NCBI RefSeq assembly: GCF_022458865.1
Contig: NZ_JAJNMU010000001.1
Location: 496,001-560,000, forward strand
DNA length: 64,000 nucleotides
Source: Paenibacillus periandrae
Lineage (GTDB): Bacteria > Bacillota > Bacilli > Paenibacillales > NBRC-103111
Direction of reading: 5' to 3'
In this document: positions 34,529 through 42,923 of the stretch, piece by piece
Position numbering within the stretch: position 1 is the first letter of the stretch
How the letters are laid out: every line of letters starts with the position of its first letter
The notes under the pieces: model-generated
Database searches by the model: none
What the model saw: only the letters and a program-made list of their open reading frames with translations
What the model was told of the DNA's origin: nothing
Translations under genes and position numbers: made by a program

Positions 34529-35950
34529 CTACACGGTTGTTGTATGACCCACAAGCTCGGACACCTTGAAGCTTTCTCCTGGAGCTGGATAATATTTGCG
34601 AACGCCACCGCTGTTGAACAAGGTCGGATGGTTGCTGTGCAGTGGAATCACGAGTCCCGGCGCAATGGCCGTCGTCAATTCCGTAATTTCTTGCGGAGCT
34701 GCGTGACCTCCGGTTGCACAATAACGGTATTGAACACCAAATTCGTTCAACCACTTTAATAGCGTTTCGTCAGCCGAAGTCAGCGGATTGCCATCAGCAT
34801 GAACGTATATGGACGCTGCAGCTAGCGAGCCTTTGGTCTCAAGCTCTGCAATTAATGCTGTGAGTGGATAAATCAGGTAAACCGCATACTGCGATTTGTT
34901 CGCCGTAATTTCATTCAATGTAATCGGCGCATAAGGAAGCTTAACATTCTTCGCAGGGCGTGGTCCTTGTGACCAAACAGGTGTGCGAAGCAGTCTGATT
35001 ACATGGCGTCCAGCTTCCAATGCGGGATGTCCGGACAGCACCTGCAGCTTATCTGAAGCCTCAAACCAGAGCACCGCCGTGCTTTCGTCCATCACCAGCT
35101 CACGACCTGCTTCCTGCGTCTTCATAATCAGATCGGCTACTCGCTCCACATTGCGGGCAAGAATGTTCACATACACCAATCCGTCCGTTTGCTCCATCGC
35201 CAGGCGGCATTCAACAGCTACCTGCACCTCAAGCCGATCCTTCGGCTTACGGAATAAAGTATCAGGGCGCATCCTTGTGCCTTCTGTAATCAACACATCC
35301 ACACCAACCGTCTGACAGCGTTCGATAAAACGGTCCAGGCGATGATGATTTCGACCATGCCGACGCCAGTCAGCGGTAAAAGCTATCCGATGCTCCGGTC
35401 CATGAATGATGAAGCCTGTCACACCGGGGCTATCATGATCGACCTCAATAAATTCGATGCGGAAGGGACCATAATCGACGATCTGCCCGTCCTCAATGAT
35501 GCGAATATCAGCACGTGTGTCCTCGTATTCACCCGCTGCCACAATCGCTTCATATACTGCATAGGCATCACGATGCATCCATACCGGGAGATTTGGCCGA
35601 AGTGAAGGCAAGAGTGCCATATGATCCTGATGAATGTGGCTGACAAAGCCATGCAGATTGGTTACCTGCTCCAGCTGCTCCCTGCCCCATACCTGCTGCA
35701 GCTCTGCTTCGCCCAGATCACCCAGCAGTTCCGGGTCATACAGATCAAGCACGGGTGGAGCCATGCGTGTCAGTAAAAAACTGCGAATCCCATAATCTGA
35801 CCGAACCCGGGTATCTCCGTTAAAAAAACCGCGTGCCATACCCAAATCGAATACGATTCCCGTATCCCCGCAGCTGTACATAATGTGTACACCGCCAATC
35901 GTAGTCAATCCGCCGTAGAAGGTTAGTTTTTCCTCATACCGATCACTCAT
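34529..35950 (-). CDS. Metallo-beta-lactamase-fold hydrolase, RNase J-like
   Basis: Cytoplasmic protein of 473 residues with the MBL metal motif SHIHQDHM (near residue 104) and the later ligands in EVDHDSPGVTGF and IAFTADWRRHGRNH. Overall layout resembles RNase J/beta-CASP-type proteins, but the sequence is not that of the housekeeping RNase J. The location between a binding protein and an HAD phosphatase suggests a small-molecule phosphodiesterase or lactonase that processes the imported compound. A clear AAAGGAGG site precedes the ATG. The function is not established. Confidence 0.8.
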   Translation of the reverse strand: MSDRYEEKLTFYGGLTTIGGVHIMYSCGDTGIVFDLGMARGFFNGDTRVRSDYGIRSFLLTRMAPPVLDLYDPELLGDLGEAELQQVWGREQLEQVTNLHGFVSHIHQDHMALLPSLRPNLPVWMHRDAYAVYEAIVAAGEYEDTRADIRIIEDGQIVDYGPFRIEFIEVDHDSPGVTGFIIHGPEHRIAFTADWRRHGRNHHRLDRFIERCQTVGVDVLITEGTRMRPDTLFRKPKDRLEVQVAVECRLAMEQTDGLVYVNILARNVERVADLIMKTQEAGRELVMDESTAVLWFEASDKLQVLSGHPALEAGRHVIRLLRTPVWSQGPRPAKNVKLPYAPITLNEITANKSQYAVYLIYPLTALIAELETKGSLAAASIYVHADGNPLTSADETLLKWLNEFGVQYRYCATGGHAAPQEITELTTAIAPGLVIPLHSNHPTLFNSGGVRKYYPAPGESFKVSELVGHTTTV

Positions 35951-35973
35951 GTTTGTTTCCTCCTTTGAATGCT

Positions 35974-36828
35974 TTATATGTTGGCCTCAGCCTGTTGTTC
36001 GAGCTTCTGCTCCTGTGCTTGCTGCAGCCTCACTAACAGGTCTGCCAGCTCATCAAGTGTGGACAGCTGCACATCCCATTGCACCGTTTCCGAGGATGGA
36101 TACGGAGACAGCCAAACGGTTCGGCCACCAAGCTTGCGTACTGGATACAGATCGTTCCAGGCGTGATCGCCAATCGATAAGATTTGATCTGGACGCAGAC
36201 CTTCCTGCTCGATCAGCTCAGACATATATCGTTCAAGTCCACTAGGCTTTCCAGCCCCATACACGATTTCGTCGAACAGCTCCGTGCAGGCAAGTGCCGA
36301 AATAAATTCGCGGCCTGTATGTTCCGGCGAGTTGGTGAGCAGTATCCGTTTACGTACTCCGGTCAGTCCCCCAATCGCCTCGTATAAACCCGGATGGCGT
36401 TCGAAGCTTGAAGCGCCCCGCAGCATTTCCTTACGTACCTGCTGGAAGGCCTGTTGTCGCTGCCCTTCCCCAACACCGTATTTGGCTGCAAAGATGCTGA
36501 CCAGACTCCATGCATCCCCTGCATATATAGAAGCCATTTCGGCCGTATCCGTTACAGCCTCTACTTGCTGACCTTGCCAATCCCGGTACACGGTCAGATC
36601 TCCACCGCGTGTCCATGTATCCGAACCCGGGTGGTACCAATCCCCAATGCTGCTCGGATGACTTCCTTCCAATAAGGAAGCCATTTCGGCCAGAAACTCT
36701 TCCAGCCTTGCAGCGTGCTCCCCTTTGTCAAACAAGAGCTCCAGGTAACGCTTATAAAAGGTTCCATCCTGATAAAGCGTACCGTCCAGATCAAATAGTA
36801 CGACCTCCACATTGTGCAGCTCATTCAT
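35974..36828 (-). CDS. HAD-superfamily phosphatase
   Basis: Hydrolase of 284 residues. Motif I is VVLFDLDGTLYQDG with nucleophile Asp (near 12) and acid Asp (near 14). Motif II is ILLTNSPEHT, and motif IV is SIGDHAWNDLYPVRKLGG; the helical cap lies between. Such enzymes remove phosphate from sugar phosphates and similar metabolites. GAGGAGG precedes the ATG. It sits 49 bases after the MalG-type permease and 23 bases before the MBL gene, so it is part of the UgpBAE-like operon and may dephosphorylate the imported substrate or a product of the MBL enzyme. Confidence 0.88.
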   Translation of the reverse strand: MNELHNVEVVLFDLDGTLYQDGTFYKRYLELLFDKGEHAARLEEFLAEMASLLEGSHPSSIGDWYHPGSDTWTRGGDLTVYRDWQGQQVEAVTDTAEMASIYAGDAWSLVSIFAAKYGVGEGQRQQAFQQVRKEMLRGASSFERHPGLYEAIGGLTGVRKRILLTNSPEHTGREFISALACTELFDEIVYGAGKPSGLERYMSELIEQEGLRPDQILSIGDHAWNDLYPVRKLGGRTVWLSPYPSSETVQWDVQLSTLDELADLLVRLQQAQEQKLEQQAEANI

Positions 36829-36877
36829 CTGTAATCCTCCTCTGTCAAGTAACTGCTATGTTTGTATGCACACATGC

Positions 36878-37771
36878 TTATCCTTTAAGCCCTGTTGCCG
36901 TGATACCTTGATGAAACCAGCGCTGAGCGAACACATACAGCAGCACAATCGGTGCGATTGTGAAGGTAGCCGCCGCCATCAGAAGATGGTAATTCGGACC
37001 TTCCTCGCTGACAAAATAGAGCAGTCCAACCTGCAGCGGTCTAAGTGATTCACTGGACGTGATCAGCAGCGGCCACAGCACCCCGTTCCATTTACCGATA
37101 AATGCAAGCAATGCTGTCGTTATCAACGAAGGCAGCACGAGTGGAAGCAGCACCGTCCACAGATAGCGACCGTTTGACATTCCGTCGACCTGAGCCGCCT
37201 CCCAGTATTCCTTCTGTACGGAAAGAAACGCCTGTCTCAGCAAAAATATCGTGAACGCCTCAGCCAGAAATGGCAGCATCATCCCCATGTAGCTATCGTA
37301 AAACCCTTGACCCCCGTCACCCAACCAATCATTGCCGCCAGCGAAAGGGATATGACGCATCGTTACAAAATTCGGTACCAGCGTCACATCGTAAGGAATC
37401 AGCATCGTGATAACTACCAGCATAAAAATCAGATTGCGTCCACGAAATGAAAAGTGCGTGATGGCAAAAGCTATCGGTACACAAACCAGCAGCTGCAGAG
37501 CCGTTCCAATCCCGGCGATAATGACTGTATTTATAAAATACTGTTCAAATGTCGACTCCGGCTTTAGCCAAGCTGCCGCATAGTTGTGAAACTGCCACAG
37601 CTCAGGCAGCACGGTCGGCGGCATCCGGTTGATTTCCACAGCACTTTTTAGCGAGGTCATGATCATCCAAAAGAAAGGAAAGACGACACAGCAAGCCAAC
37701 AGCGACACACTGATCAGCACAACAGTCCATAAGATTTTGGAGGAGCGACGCGCCCCAACCATTTGGTACAT
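36878..37771 (-). CDS. UgpE/MalG-type ABC permease
   Basis: Membrane subunit of 297 residues with six helices, EAA motif QKEYWEAAQVDGMSNGRYLW near residue 200, and end GITATGLKG. GAGGAGG precedes the ATG. It partners the permease at 37802 and the UgpB-like binding protein; the two transport-related parts are split by the MBL and HAD genes, which suggests that all act on the same compound. No ATPase gene is present. Confidence 0.92.
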   Translation of the reverse strand: MYQMVGARRSSKILWTVVLISVSLLACCVVFPFFWMIMTSLKSAVEINRMPPTVLPELWQFHNYAAAWLKPESTFEQYFINTVIIAGIGTALQLLVCVPIAFAITHFSFRGRNLIFMLVVITMLIPYDVTLVPNFVTMRHIPFAGGNDWLGDGGQGFYDSYMGMMLPFLAEAFTIFLLRQAFLSVQKEYWEAAQVDGMSNGRYLWTVLLPLVLPSLITTALLAFIGKWNGVLWPLLITSSESLRPLQVGLLYFVSEEGPNYHLLMAAATFTIAPIVLLYVFAQRWFHQGITATGLKG

Positions 37772-37801
37772 GCTACATTCCTCCTCAAAGCTTTCCTCCG
37801 T

Positions 37802-38890
37802 TTAATGCATATAATGAACCTTTTTCTCACCATAGCGCAGCTGCAGCCAGGTCAATCCCAGCAGCAGCACGAACAATACCATCGATACTGCCGAAGCATA
37901 GCCAATCTGACCATACACATAAAAGCTGCGAAAAATATACAACGGTAATGACATTGTCGAGCCGAGCGGACCACCCTCACCACCGGAAAATACATAAAAA
38001 GCATTAAACGATTCAAAAGCCCCGATGACCGATACGATCGTAAGCAAAAACCAGGTCGGAGACAGCAATGGAAGCGTCACATGACGAATCACATTCCAGG
38101 TCCGCGCTCCATCGATACGGGCCGCCTCCGTCAGATCATGCGGAATTTGTGTCATGCCGGACAGGAACACGATAATCTGAAAGCCAAGGCTGCTCCATAT
38201 CGAGAATAATATAATGACAGCCAGTGCCCAGGTCGGCCCCGCAAGCACGGTCGGAATGGCAGCCGGCCATTGGCCTCCAAGCGTCGTGATCAGCTTGATC
38301 AGAATGGGATCAGGATCAGTAAGCCACTGCTGCGGAGTTCCTCCCATGGAGCGTACTCCCCAGTTGGCAAGACCGACACTCGGATGAAAAATCCATTTGA
38401 ACACAATCGCCGCAGCTACATGAGAGGTAATATAAGGAAGGAAAAACAGAACCCGCAGCAGTGTCTTCCCTTTCGTAATATGAAACAACACATAAGCTAC
38501 AATAAAAGCAAGCAATAGCGTTAACGGAATCGTTCCTATCGCATAAAAGATCGTCACCATAAATGCCTGCGCGACAGCGCCAAGCTCCAAGCCGGCTCCA
38601 GAATCACTCACAATTAGATCCTCGGTGAATATTCGCACATAATTGTCCAAGCCAATAAAACGCTCCGGCACATATCCCCATTTCCATAAACTGATCCACA
38701 TCCCGAACACAAGTGGCCAGTATCGAAACAGCAATAGTAGTGCCAGTGCAGGCAGGGCATACATAAATCCAGTCCATGCTTCTCTTATTTTTCGTTTGGA
38801 ACGCGGCTTGACTTGCTTGCGTTCACGAAGGGTTGCGGCAGGTTTAACAGTAGGCTTACTCCCTAATGCTACAGCCTCTTTAAATATCAC
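37802..38890 (-). CDS. UgpA/MalF-type ABC permease
   Basis: Membrane subunit of 362 residues with a basic N-terminal tail (residues 1-38) before the first helix (FMYALPALALLLLFRYWPLV), and EAA motif PHDLTEAARIDGARTWNVIR. The start is GTG at 38890 with GGAAGGAG 8 bases upstream. It is the first gene of the UgpBAE-like group. The 249 bases upstream to 39139 hold the promoter region and the terminator of the small gene at 39140. The MBL and HAD enzymes and the DeoR regulator follow in the same operon. Confidence 0.9.
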   Translation of the reverse strand: MIFKEAVALGSKPTVKPAATLRERKQVKPRSKRKIREAWTGFMYALPALALLLLFRYWPLVFGMWISLWKWGYVPERFIGLDNYVRIFTEDLIVSDSGAGLELGAVAQAFMVTIFYAIGTIPLTLLLAFIVAYVLFHITKGKTLLRVLFFLPYITSHVAAAIVFKWIFHPSVGLANWGVRSMGGTPQQWLTDPDPILIKLITTLGGQWPAAIPTVLAGPTWALAVIILFSIWSSLGFQIIVFLSGMTQIPHDLTEAARIDGARTWNVIRHVTLPLLSPTWFLLTIVSVIGAFESFNAFYVFSGGEGGPLGSTMSLPLYIFRSFYVYGQIGYASAVSMVLFVLLLGLTWLQLRYGEKKVHYMH

Positions 38891-39094
38891 TCCGAATGCT
38901 CCTTCCTGATAGCTTCCTTGTTTGGCTTACATACTAATTCTACCTATGCAGTGTTTTGCAAGGATTAGAGACACGTAAAGAAATTGTTGAAAGGCTTACC
39001 GTTGTTTACATTTATCGGCACCCACCTGTGCTCAAACGGTCATAATCGCTACAATAACGGTCATTTCAGATGCCTCAGACTTTCATGAAAATAA

Positions 39095-39120
39095 GAAAAA
39101 AACCTGGCCAAAGGCCAGGT
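39095..39120 (-). terminator. Strong terminator after the small acidic gene
   Basis: On the minus strand ACCTGGCC, loop TTT, GGCCAGGT, then seven T (the last one in the stem). It closes either the small gene alone or the whole pyrimidine-related operon. Confidence 0.92.
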
Positions 39121-39139
39121 CATTCCAAACGTATGGGTT

Positions 39140-39325
39140 TTAAGCCAGAGAGTTAAGCTCAAACGCTCTTTTAAGCTCTTCAAAATCCAATTCCAATAGA
39201 TCACAGCAGTTCTCCACTTTTGCAAAAAAGTTGTCTTCCTCGCTTGGTTGATCCCGTTCAACATAATACATGTTAATGAGTTCAAACAACTCTGAAAATG
39301 CCTTTACCTTTTCCACTTTATTCAT
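39140..39325 (-). CDS. Small acidic protein of unknown function
   Basis: I do not recognise this 61-residue protein. It begins MNKVEKVKAFSELFELINMY, is rich in Glu, Asp, Leu and Phe, has a CC pair at about residues 39-40, and looks fully helical and cytoplasmic. Support for a real gene: GAAGGGA 8 bases before the ATG, a perfect terminator directly after the stop, and no competing frame. A longer in-frame start at 39373 lacks a ribosome site. It lies 129 bases after the chemoreceptor gene and may be co-transcribed with it. Confidence 0.65.
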   Translation of the reverse strand: MNKVEKVKAFSELFELINMYYVERDQPSEEDNFFAKVENCCDLLELDFEELKRAFELNSLA

Positions 39326-39453
39326 AAAAATCATCCCTTCCATAAATGTAGTATCGACGAATGGATAAACCAACTGTGTCGCTTGCCATTAGTTTACCTT
39401 AAAATCATCATCAACACTATGACAATCTAGCGACTTTTGTTAAAAATTGTCGT

Positions 39454-41160
39454 TTACAGTCGAAAATGCTGTAAAGCCAGCTGCAAATCCTCAGAAAGCT
39501 TGGCTAATGATTCTGCCGCACTTCTGATTTCTTCCATACTGGAGAACTGCTCCTGACTTGAAGCTGAGCTTTGCCGACTCACTGCCTTGCCCTCTTTGGC
39601 AACGTTATCGACGACATCCATAACGGTCACGATTCTTTGGCTGCCTGATATCAGATGGTCAACCGTTTCTTTGACGCTGCTTACACCTGCATAAACATGG
39701 TCAACCGCCACATCAATATGCTGAAAGACGACTTGGGCTTGCTTCGTTTTTTCGATCCCTAATTCCACTTCGTATAAACCGCTCTGCATGGTACTGCCAA
39801 TTCGTTTCATCTCCGATTGAATCAAACCGATCAGCCTCTCAATTTGTTGAGAGGAAACTGCGGATTCGTCAGCAAGCTTTTTGACCTCTGCAGCGACAAC
39901 CGCGAAGCCTTTTCCTGCTTCTCCTGCACGCGCCGATTCAATTGCCGCATTCAAGGAAAGCAGGTTCGTCTGAGCTGAAATCTCATGGATGACGGCAACG
40001 AATTTGCCAATATCACGAATATGCGTAGTCAACAGCTCAATAGTAGCATCCAAATCCTTCACCGACGAATGGATCGATACCATTTGTTCCGATACGGATG
40101 TTACGGTCAAGGCCCCTTCTTTGGAAGCGGTAGCGGCCTGTCCAGCAGATACATACACGTTTTCACTGTTACTTTGGATCGCTGTAATCTTGTCCGCCAT
40201 TTGATCTATGGCATTCGTCGCATCCTCTAAACTGATCACTTGCTTATCCAGCTCCTGCTCCAAATATTCACTTGATGAAGCGATTTGCTCGGAGGCCAGC
40301 GCACTTTGCTCTGTACTTGCCAGCAGCTGTTGAGAGCTCGAAGAAATGATCAGCCCATTGTCCGAAACCTGTACGACCAAGCCCCGTAAGCCTTCCAGCA
40401 TTTTATTAAAAGAGCTGGTCAGACTGCCTACCTCATCCTGATAAGGATAATCTCCATTTGCCGAAAGATCGCCAGCTCCAGCCCTGTTCATTAACTCTTG
40501 CAGGGAGCGCAGTGGTGTTGTAATGACATGGTTGATCATAACGCCTACAAGAATAGAAATCGCTACAGCCAACAAGGTTGAAATGAAAGTAATGAGCTGT
40601 GCTGTAGTTGAGTCCCGCTCGGTTTGCACATACAACTGCTCAGCGATTTGTTCATTGTAATCAGACAAGTCGATTAGGGTTTGATTAATTTGTTTGCCAA
40701 GTATGCTGGCCTCTGTCACAAAAGCATCGTAAGCCTTGGCTTCATTATTAGCCATAGCAAGCCCAATTACCTTGTCGACAGCTGTACGGTAAGCAGGAAG
40801 CAGCTTCTTATACTGCTCGAGCAGCTCCATTTCGGTTGGAGTATTGGCAATCTTACTGTACGCTTCAATTGTAGTATCGATAAATTGATCCTGCTTGCTG
40901 ATCTTGATTTTTAACAGTTCATCCTTCGTCAACAGAAACTCAAGCATACTGGCTTCGTTCGTGCGTGTGCTGGTTTGAACATTATTGATCCATTTGACCG
41001 GCATCAATCGACTCATGTACATTTCCTTGGAATTCACAGCCATACTCGTCATATAATGATAGCCTACAAACGCAATAAGAATGATAGAAATAAGAGCTGT
41101 CACATTTAATATTATCATTTTTGACCTGAATTTCAGATTGCGAAGTATGACTATACTCAA
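39454..41160 (-). CDS. Methyl-accepting chemotaxis protein
   Basis: Membrane chemoreceptor of 568 residues: TM1 (about 16-35), an extracellular four-helix-bundle sensor (about 36-185), TM2 (about 186-206), HAMP (207-260), and a cytoplasmic signalling coiled coil whose tip reads [20 protein letters not shown] (near 390-410). The start is TTG at 41160 with AAGGGAGG 6 bases upstream. Only 12 bases separate it from the pyrD stop, so it belongs to the pyrimidine-related operon. I infer that it senses the compound that the operon imports or degrades. Binding residues cannot be told from sequence. Confidence 0.93.
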   Translation of the reverse strand: MSIVILRNLKFRSKMIILNVTALISIILIAFVGYHYMTSMAVNSKEMYMSRLMPVKWINNVQTSTRTNEASMLEFLLTKDELLKIKISKQDQFIDTTIEAYSKIANTPTEMELLEQYKKLLPAYRTAVDKVIGLAMANNEAKAYDAFVTEASILGKQINQTLIDLSDYNEQIAEQLYVQTERDSTTAQLITFISTLLAVAISILVGVMINHVITTPLRSLQELMNRAGAGDLSANGDYPYQDEVGSLTSSFNKMLEGLRGLVVQVSDNGLIISSSSQQLLASTEQSALASEQIASSSEYLEQELDKQVISLEDATNAIDQMADKITAIQSNSENVYVSAGQAATASKEGALTVTSVSEQMVSIHSSVKDLDATIELLTTHIRDIGKFVAVIHEISAQTNLLSLNAAIESARAGEAGKGFAVVAAEVKKLADESAVSSQQIERLIGLIQSEMKRIGSTMQSGLYEVELGIEKTKQAQVVFQHIDVAVDHVYAGVSSVKETVDHLISGSQRIVTVMDVVDNVAKEGKAVSRQSSASSQEQFSSMEEIRSAAESLAKLSEDLQLALQHFRL

Positions 41161-41172
41161 AATAAACCTCCC

Positions 41173-42138
41173 TTATTCTGCAGCATAAATACTATTTACC
41201 ATAACTTTCCCTATTAAATCATTAATATTCTGAATTTGATAAAGCACCATGTAGTCCTTGATTTCCTGCAGGATATCAATCATTGCCGTTGGTTGGATAA
41301 AGCTGGCCGTTCCTACTTGTATCGCAGTAGCTCCTGCCAAAATCATTTCGATGGCATCCTCGCCACTTGAGACCCCGCCACAGCCGATAATCGGTAAAGA
41401 GGTGACCTGACGTACCTGATAAATCATACGGACAATAATCGGTTTGACCGCCGGTCCGGATAAACCACCCATATTATTTCCGATTTTGGGCTTGCGTGTA
41501 TGGATATCAATAGCCATAGCCAGTATGGTATTCGCCACATTCAACCCATCCGCTCCGCCCTGCTCAGCTGCGAGGGCAATTTCCTGAATACTGGTCACGT
41601 TGGGTGAAAGCTTTGCGATAATCGGCTTGTCGGTAACTTCCTTCACCTTACAGACTAATGCGCGTGTGCTTTCCGGGTCCATACCAAAGGCAAGTCCATT
41701 TCCTTTCAGATTGGGGCATGAAATATTCAGCTCCAAGGCTCTGACTCTATCCAGCTTCCCGATAATCTCTGCCATCTCCGCAAACTCATCTATTGAATCC
41801 GCCGAAATACTGGAGATAAGAGGTGTATCATACTTATCATAACTCGGAATCGTTTCTTTCAGGTAATACGCAATCCCTTTGCTCTGAATACCAATGGAAT
41901 TGATCATTCCTGCAGGAACCTCGCAAACTCTTGGCGTTAAATTTCCCTTACGAGGATGCTTGGTAATACTTTTCGGAACGATCGCCCCAATTTCATTAAA
42001 ATCAATCACTTGTTCCATCTCTTCGCCGAAGGCTCCCGAGGCCGGCATGATCGGATTTTGCAAAGTGAGACTTCCGATTTGGACTTGCAAATTTAAAGCA
42101 GCTTCCTGCTTTCGTGTTTCTTGGTCCGCTTTGATCAT
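41173..42138 (-). CDS. pyrD: Dihydroorotate dehydrogenase 1B catalytic subunit (PyrD type)
   Basis: FMN enzyme of 321 residues that interconverts dihydroorotate and orotate, using PyrK to exchange electrons with NAD. Features: IMPASGAFG, the substrate Lys56 in IVPKSITK, the catalytic Cys141 in LNISCPNLKG, and NTILAMAIDIHTRKP with IGCGGVSSGEDA for FMN phosphate. The segment usually read as NAIGLQNPG in class 1B enzymes is NSIGIQSKG here, a change close to the orotate site. It lacks the ferredoxin domain of PreA-type dihydropyrimidine dehydrogenases. The start overlaps the pyrK stop by four bases. Because pyrB, pyrE and pyrF are absent and a carbamoyl-amino-acid hydrolase is present, it may run in the catabolic direction; that is inference. 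Confidence 0.93.
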   Translation of the reverse strand: MIKADQETRKQEAALNLQVQIGSLTLQNPIMPASGAFGEEMEQVIDFNEIGAIVPKSITKHPRKGNLTPRVCEVPAGMINSIGIQSKGIAYYLKETIPSYDKYDTPLISSISADSIDEFAEMAEIIGKLDRVRALELNISCPNLKGNGLAFGMDPESTRALVCKVKEVTDKPIIAKLSPNVTSIQEIALAAEQGGADGLNVANTILAMAIDIHTRKPKIGNNMGGLSGPAVKPIIVRMIYQVRQVTSLPIIGCGGVSSGEDAIEMILAGATAIQVGTASFIQPTAMIDILQEIKDYMVLYQIQNINDLIGKVMVNSIYAAE

Positions 42139-42923
42139 GATAGCACCACCTGTTCCAAGGCAAATACCGGGCCCTCTTTACAAACCCTGACACTCCGGGT
42201 AGCTCCATTCTCGTCCTGAATATCACAGACACAAGCAAAACAGACACCCAACGCACAGCCCATATTTTCTTCCAATGCGATTTCAGCGAAAATATCCTGC
42301 CCGGCGGCAATCTCCTGCAGCAGCATAGACAACCGTTTCGAGCCGCAGGTGTAGGCCGCGTGGATGGAATGCTCTTGCATAATACGCTCAATCAACAGCC
42401 GTACCTGCTCGACATCGCTGCTGCCGTCTTCGTCCGTCACCTTGTATACTTCCGCACCGAATCCTTGCAAAGCATCGGCTGCAAGTAAATCATTGGCTGT
42501 TCTCGCGCTAAGGATAGCCACACTGCGAACCCCCTGCTGCGCAGCTTCTTGCGCCAGCGCTGCCAGTGTGGCGATGCCAACACCACGAGCGAGCATCAGA
42601 ATCGTTCCGTCTTCTTCACGCAGGGTAAAGCCATTGCCAAGCGGACCGAAAATATCGACAGTATCTCCTGCTTGAATAGTTGCCAGCTGCTTGGTGCCGA
42701 TCCCTTTAACCAAATAAAGAAATTCGAGCGTATTGCTGTCTTTATTGATTCTGTATATGCTAAAAGGCCGACGCAGCAGCGGATAATAAGACTCCCCGCA
42801 GAGAACATTAAAGAACTGGCCGGGCTTTGCTGTGATCTGGTGGTCTGACGCATCAACAATCATATGCCAATAACGTTCGCTGACTTGTTGATTAGATAGC
42901 ACTTTTCTTTTTTCCGCTTTCAT
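42135..42923 (-). CDS. pyrK: Dihydroorotate dehydrogenase electron-transfer subunit (PyrK type)
   Basis: FAD and [2Fe-2S] protein of about 262 residues that links PyrD to NAD(H). The FAD site is LLRRPFSIYRI, the NAD-binding part runs DIFGPLGNGF to LARGVGIATL (usually GGGIG or GGIG; here RGVGIA), and the cluster cysteines are in MGCALGVCFACVCD with a fourth in RVCKEGPVF. I use the ATG at 42923 (MKAEKRKV) with CAGGAG upstream. This start lies 32 bases inside the hydrolase gene. Partner of the adjacent pyrD; class 1B enzymes are the ones known to work also as orotate reductases in orotate-fermenting bacteria. Confidence 0.93.
   Translation of the reverse strand: MKAEKRKVLSNQQVSERYWHMIVDASDHQITAKPGQFFNVLCGESYYPLLRRPFSIYRINKDSNTLEFLYLVKGIGTKQLATIQAGDTVDIFGPLGNGFTLREEDGTILMLARGVGIATLAALAQEAAQQGVRSVAILSARTANDLLAADALQGFGAEVYKVTDEDGSSDVEQVRLLIERIMQEHSIHAAYTCGSKRLSMLLQEIAAGQDIFAEIALEENMGCALGVCFACVCDIQDENGATRSVRVCKEGPVFALEQVVLS

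Noticed and set aside
41173..42138. PreA-type dihydropyrimidine dehydrogenase as an alternative to PyrD
   Set aside because: The protein lacks the C-terminal ferredoxin domain, has the PyrD 1B motifs, and is coupled to PyrK.
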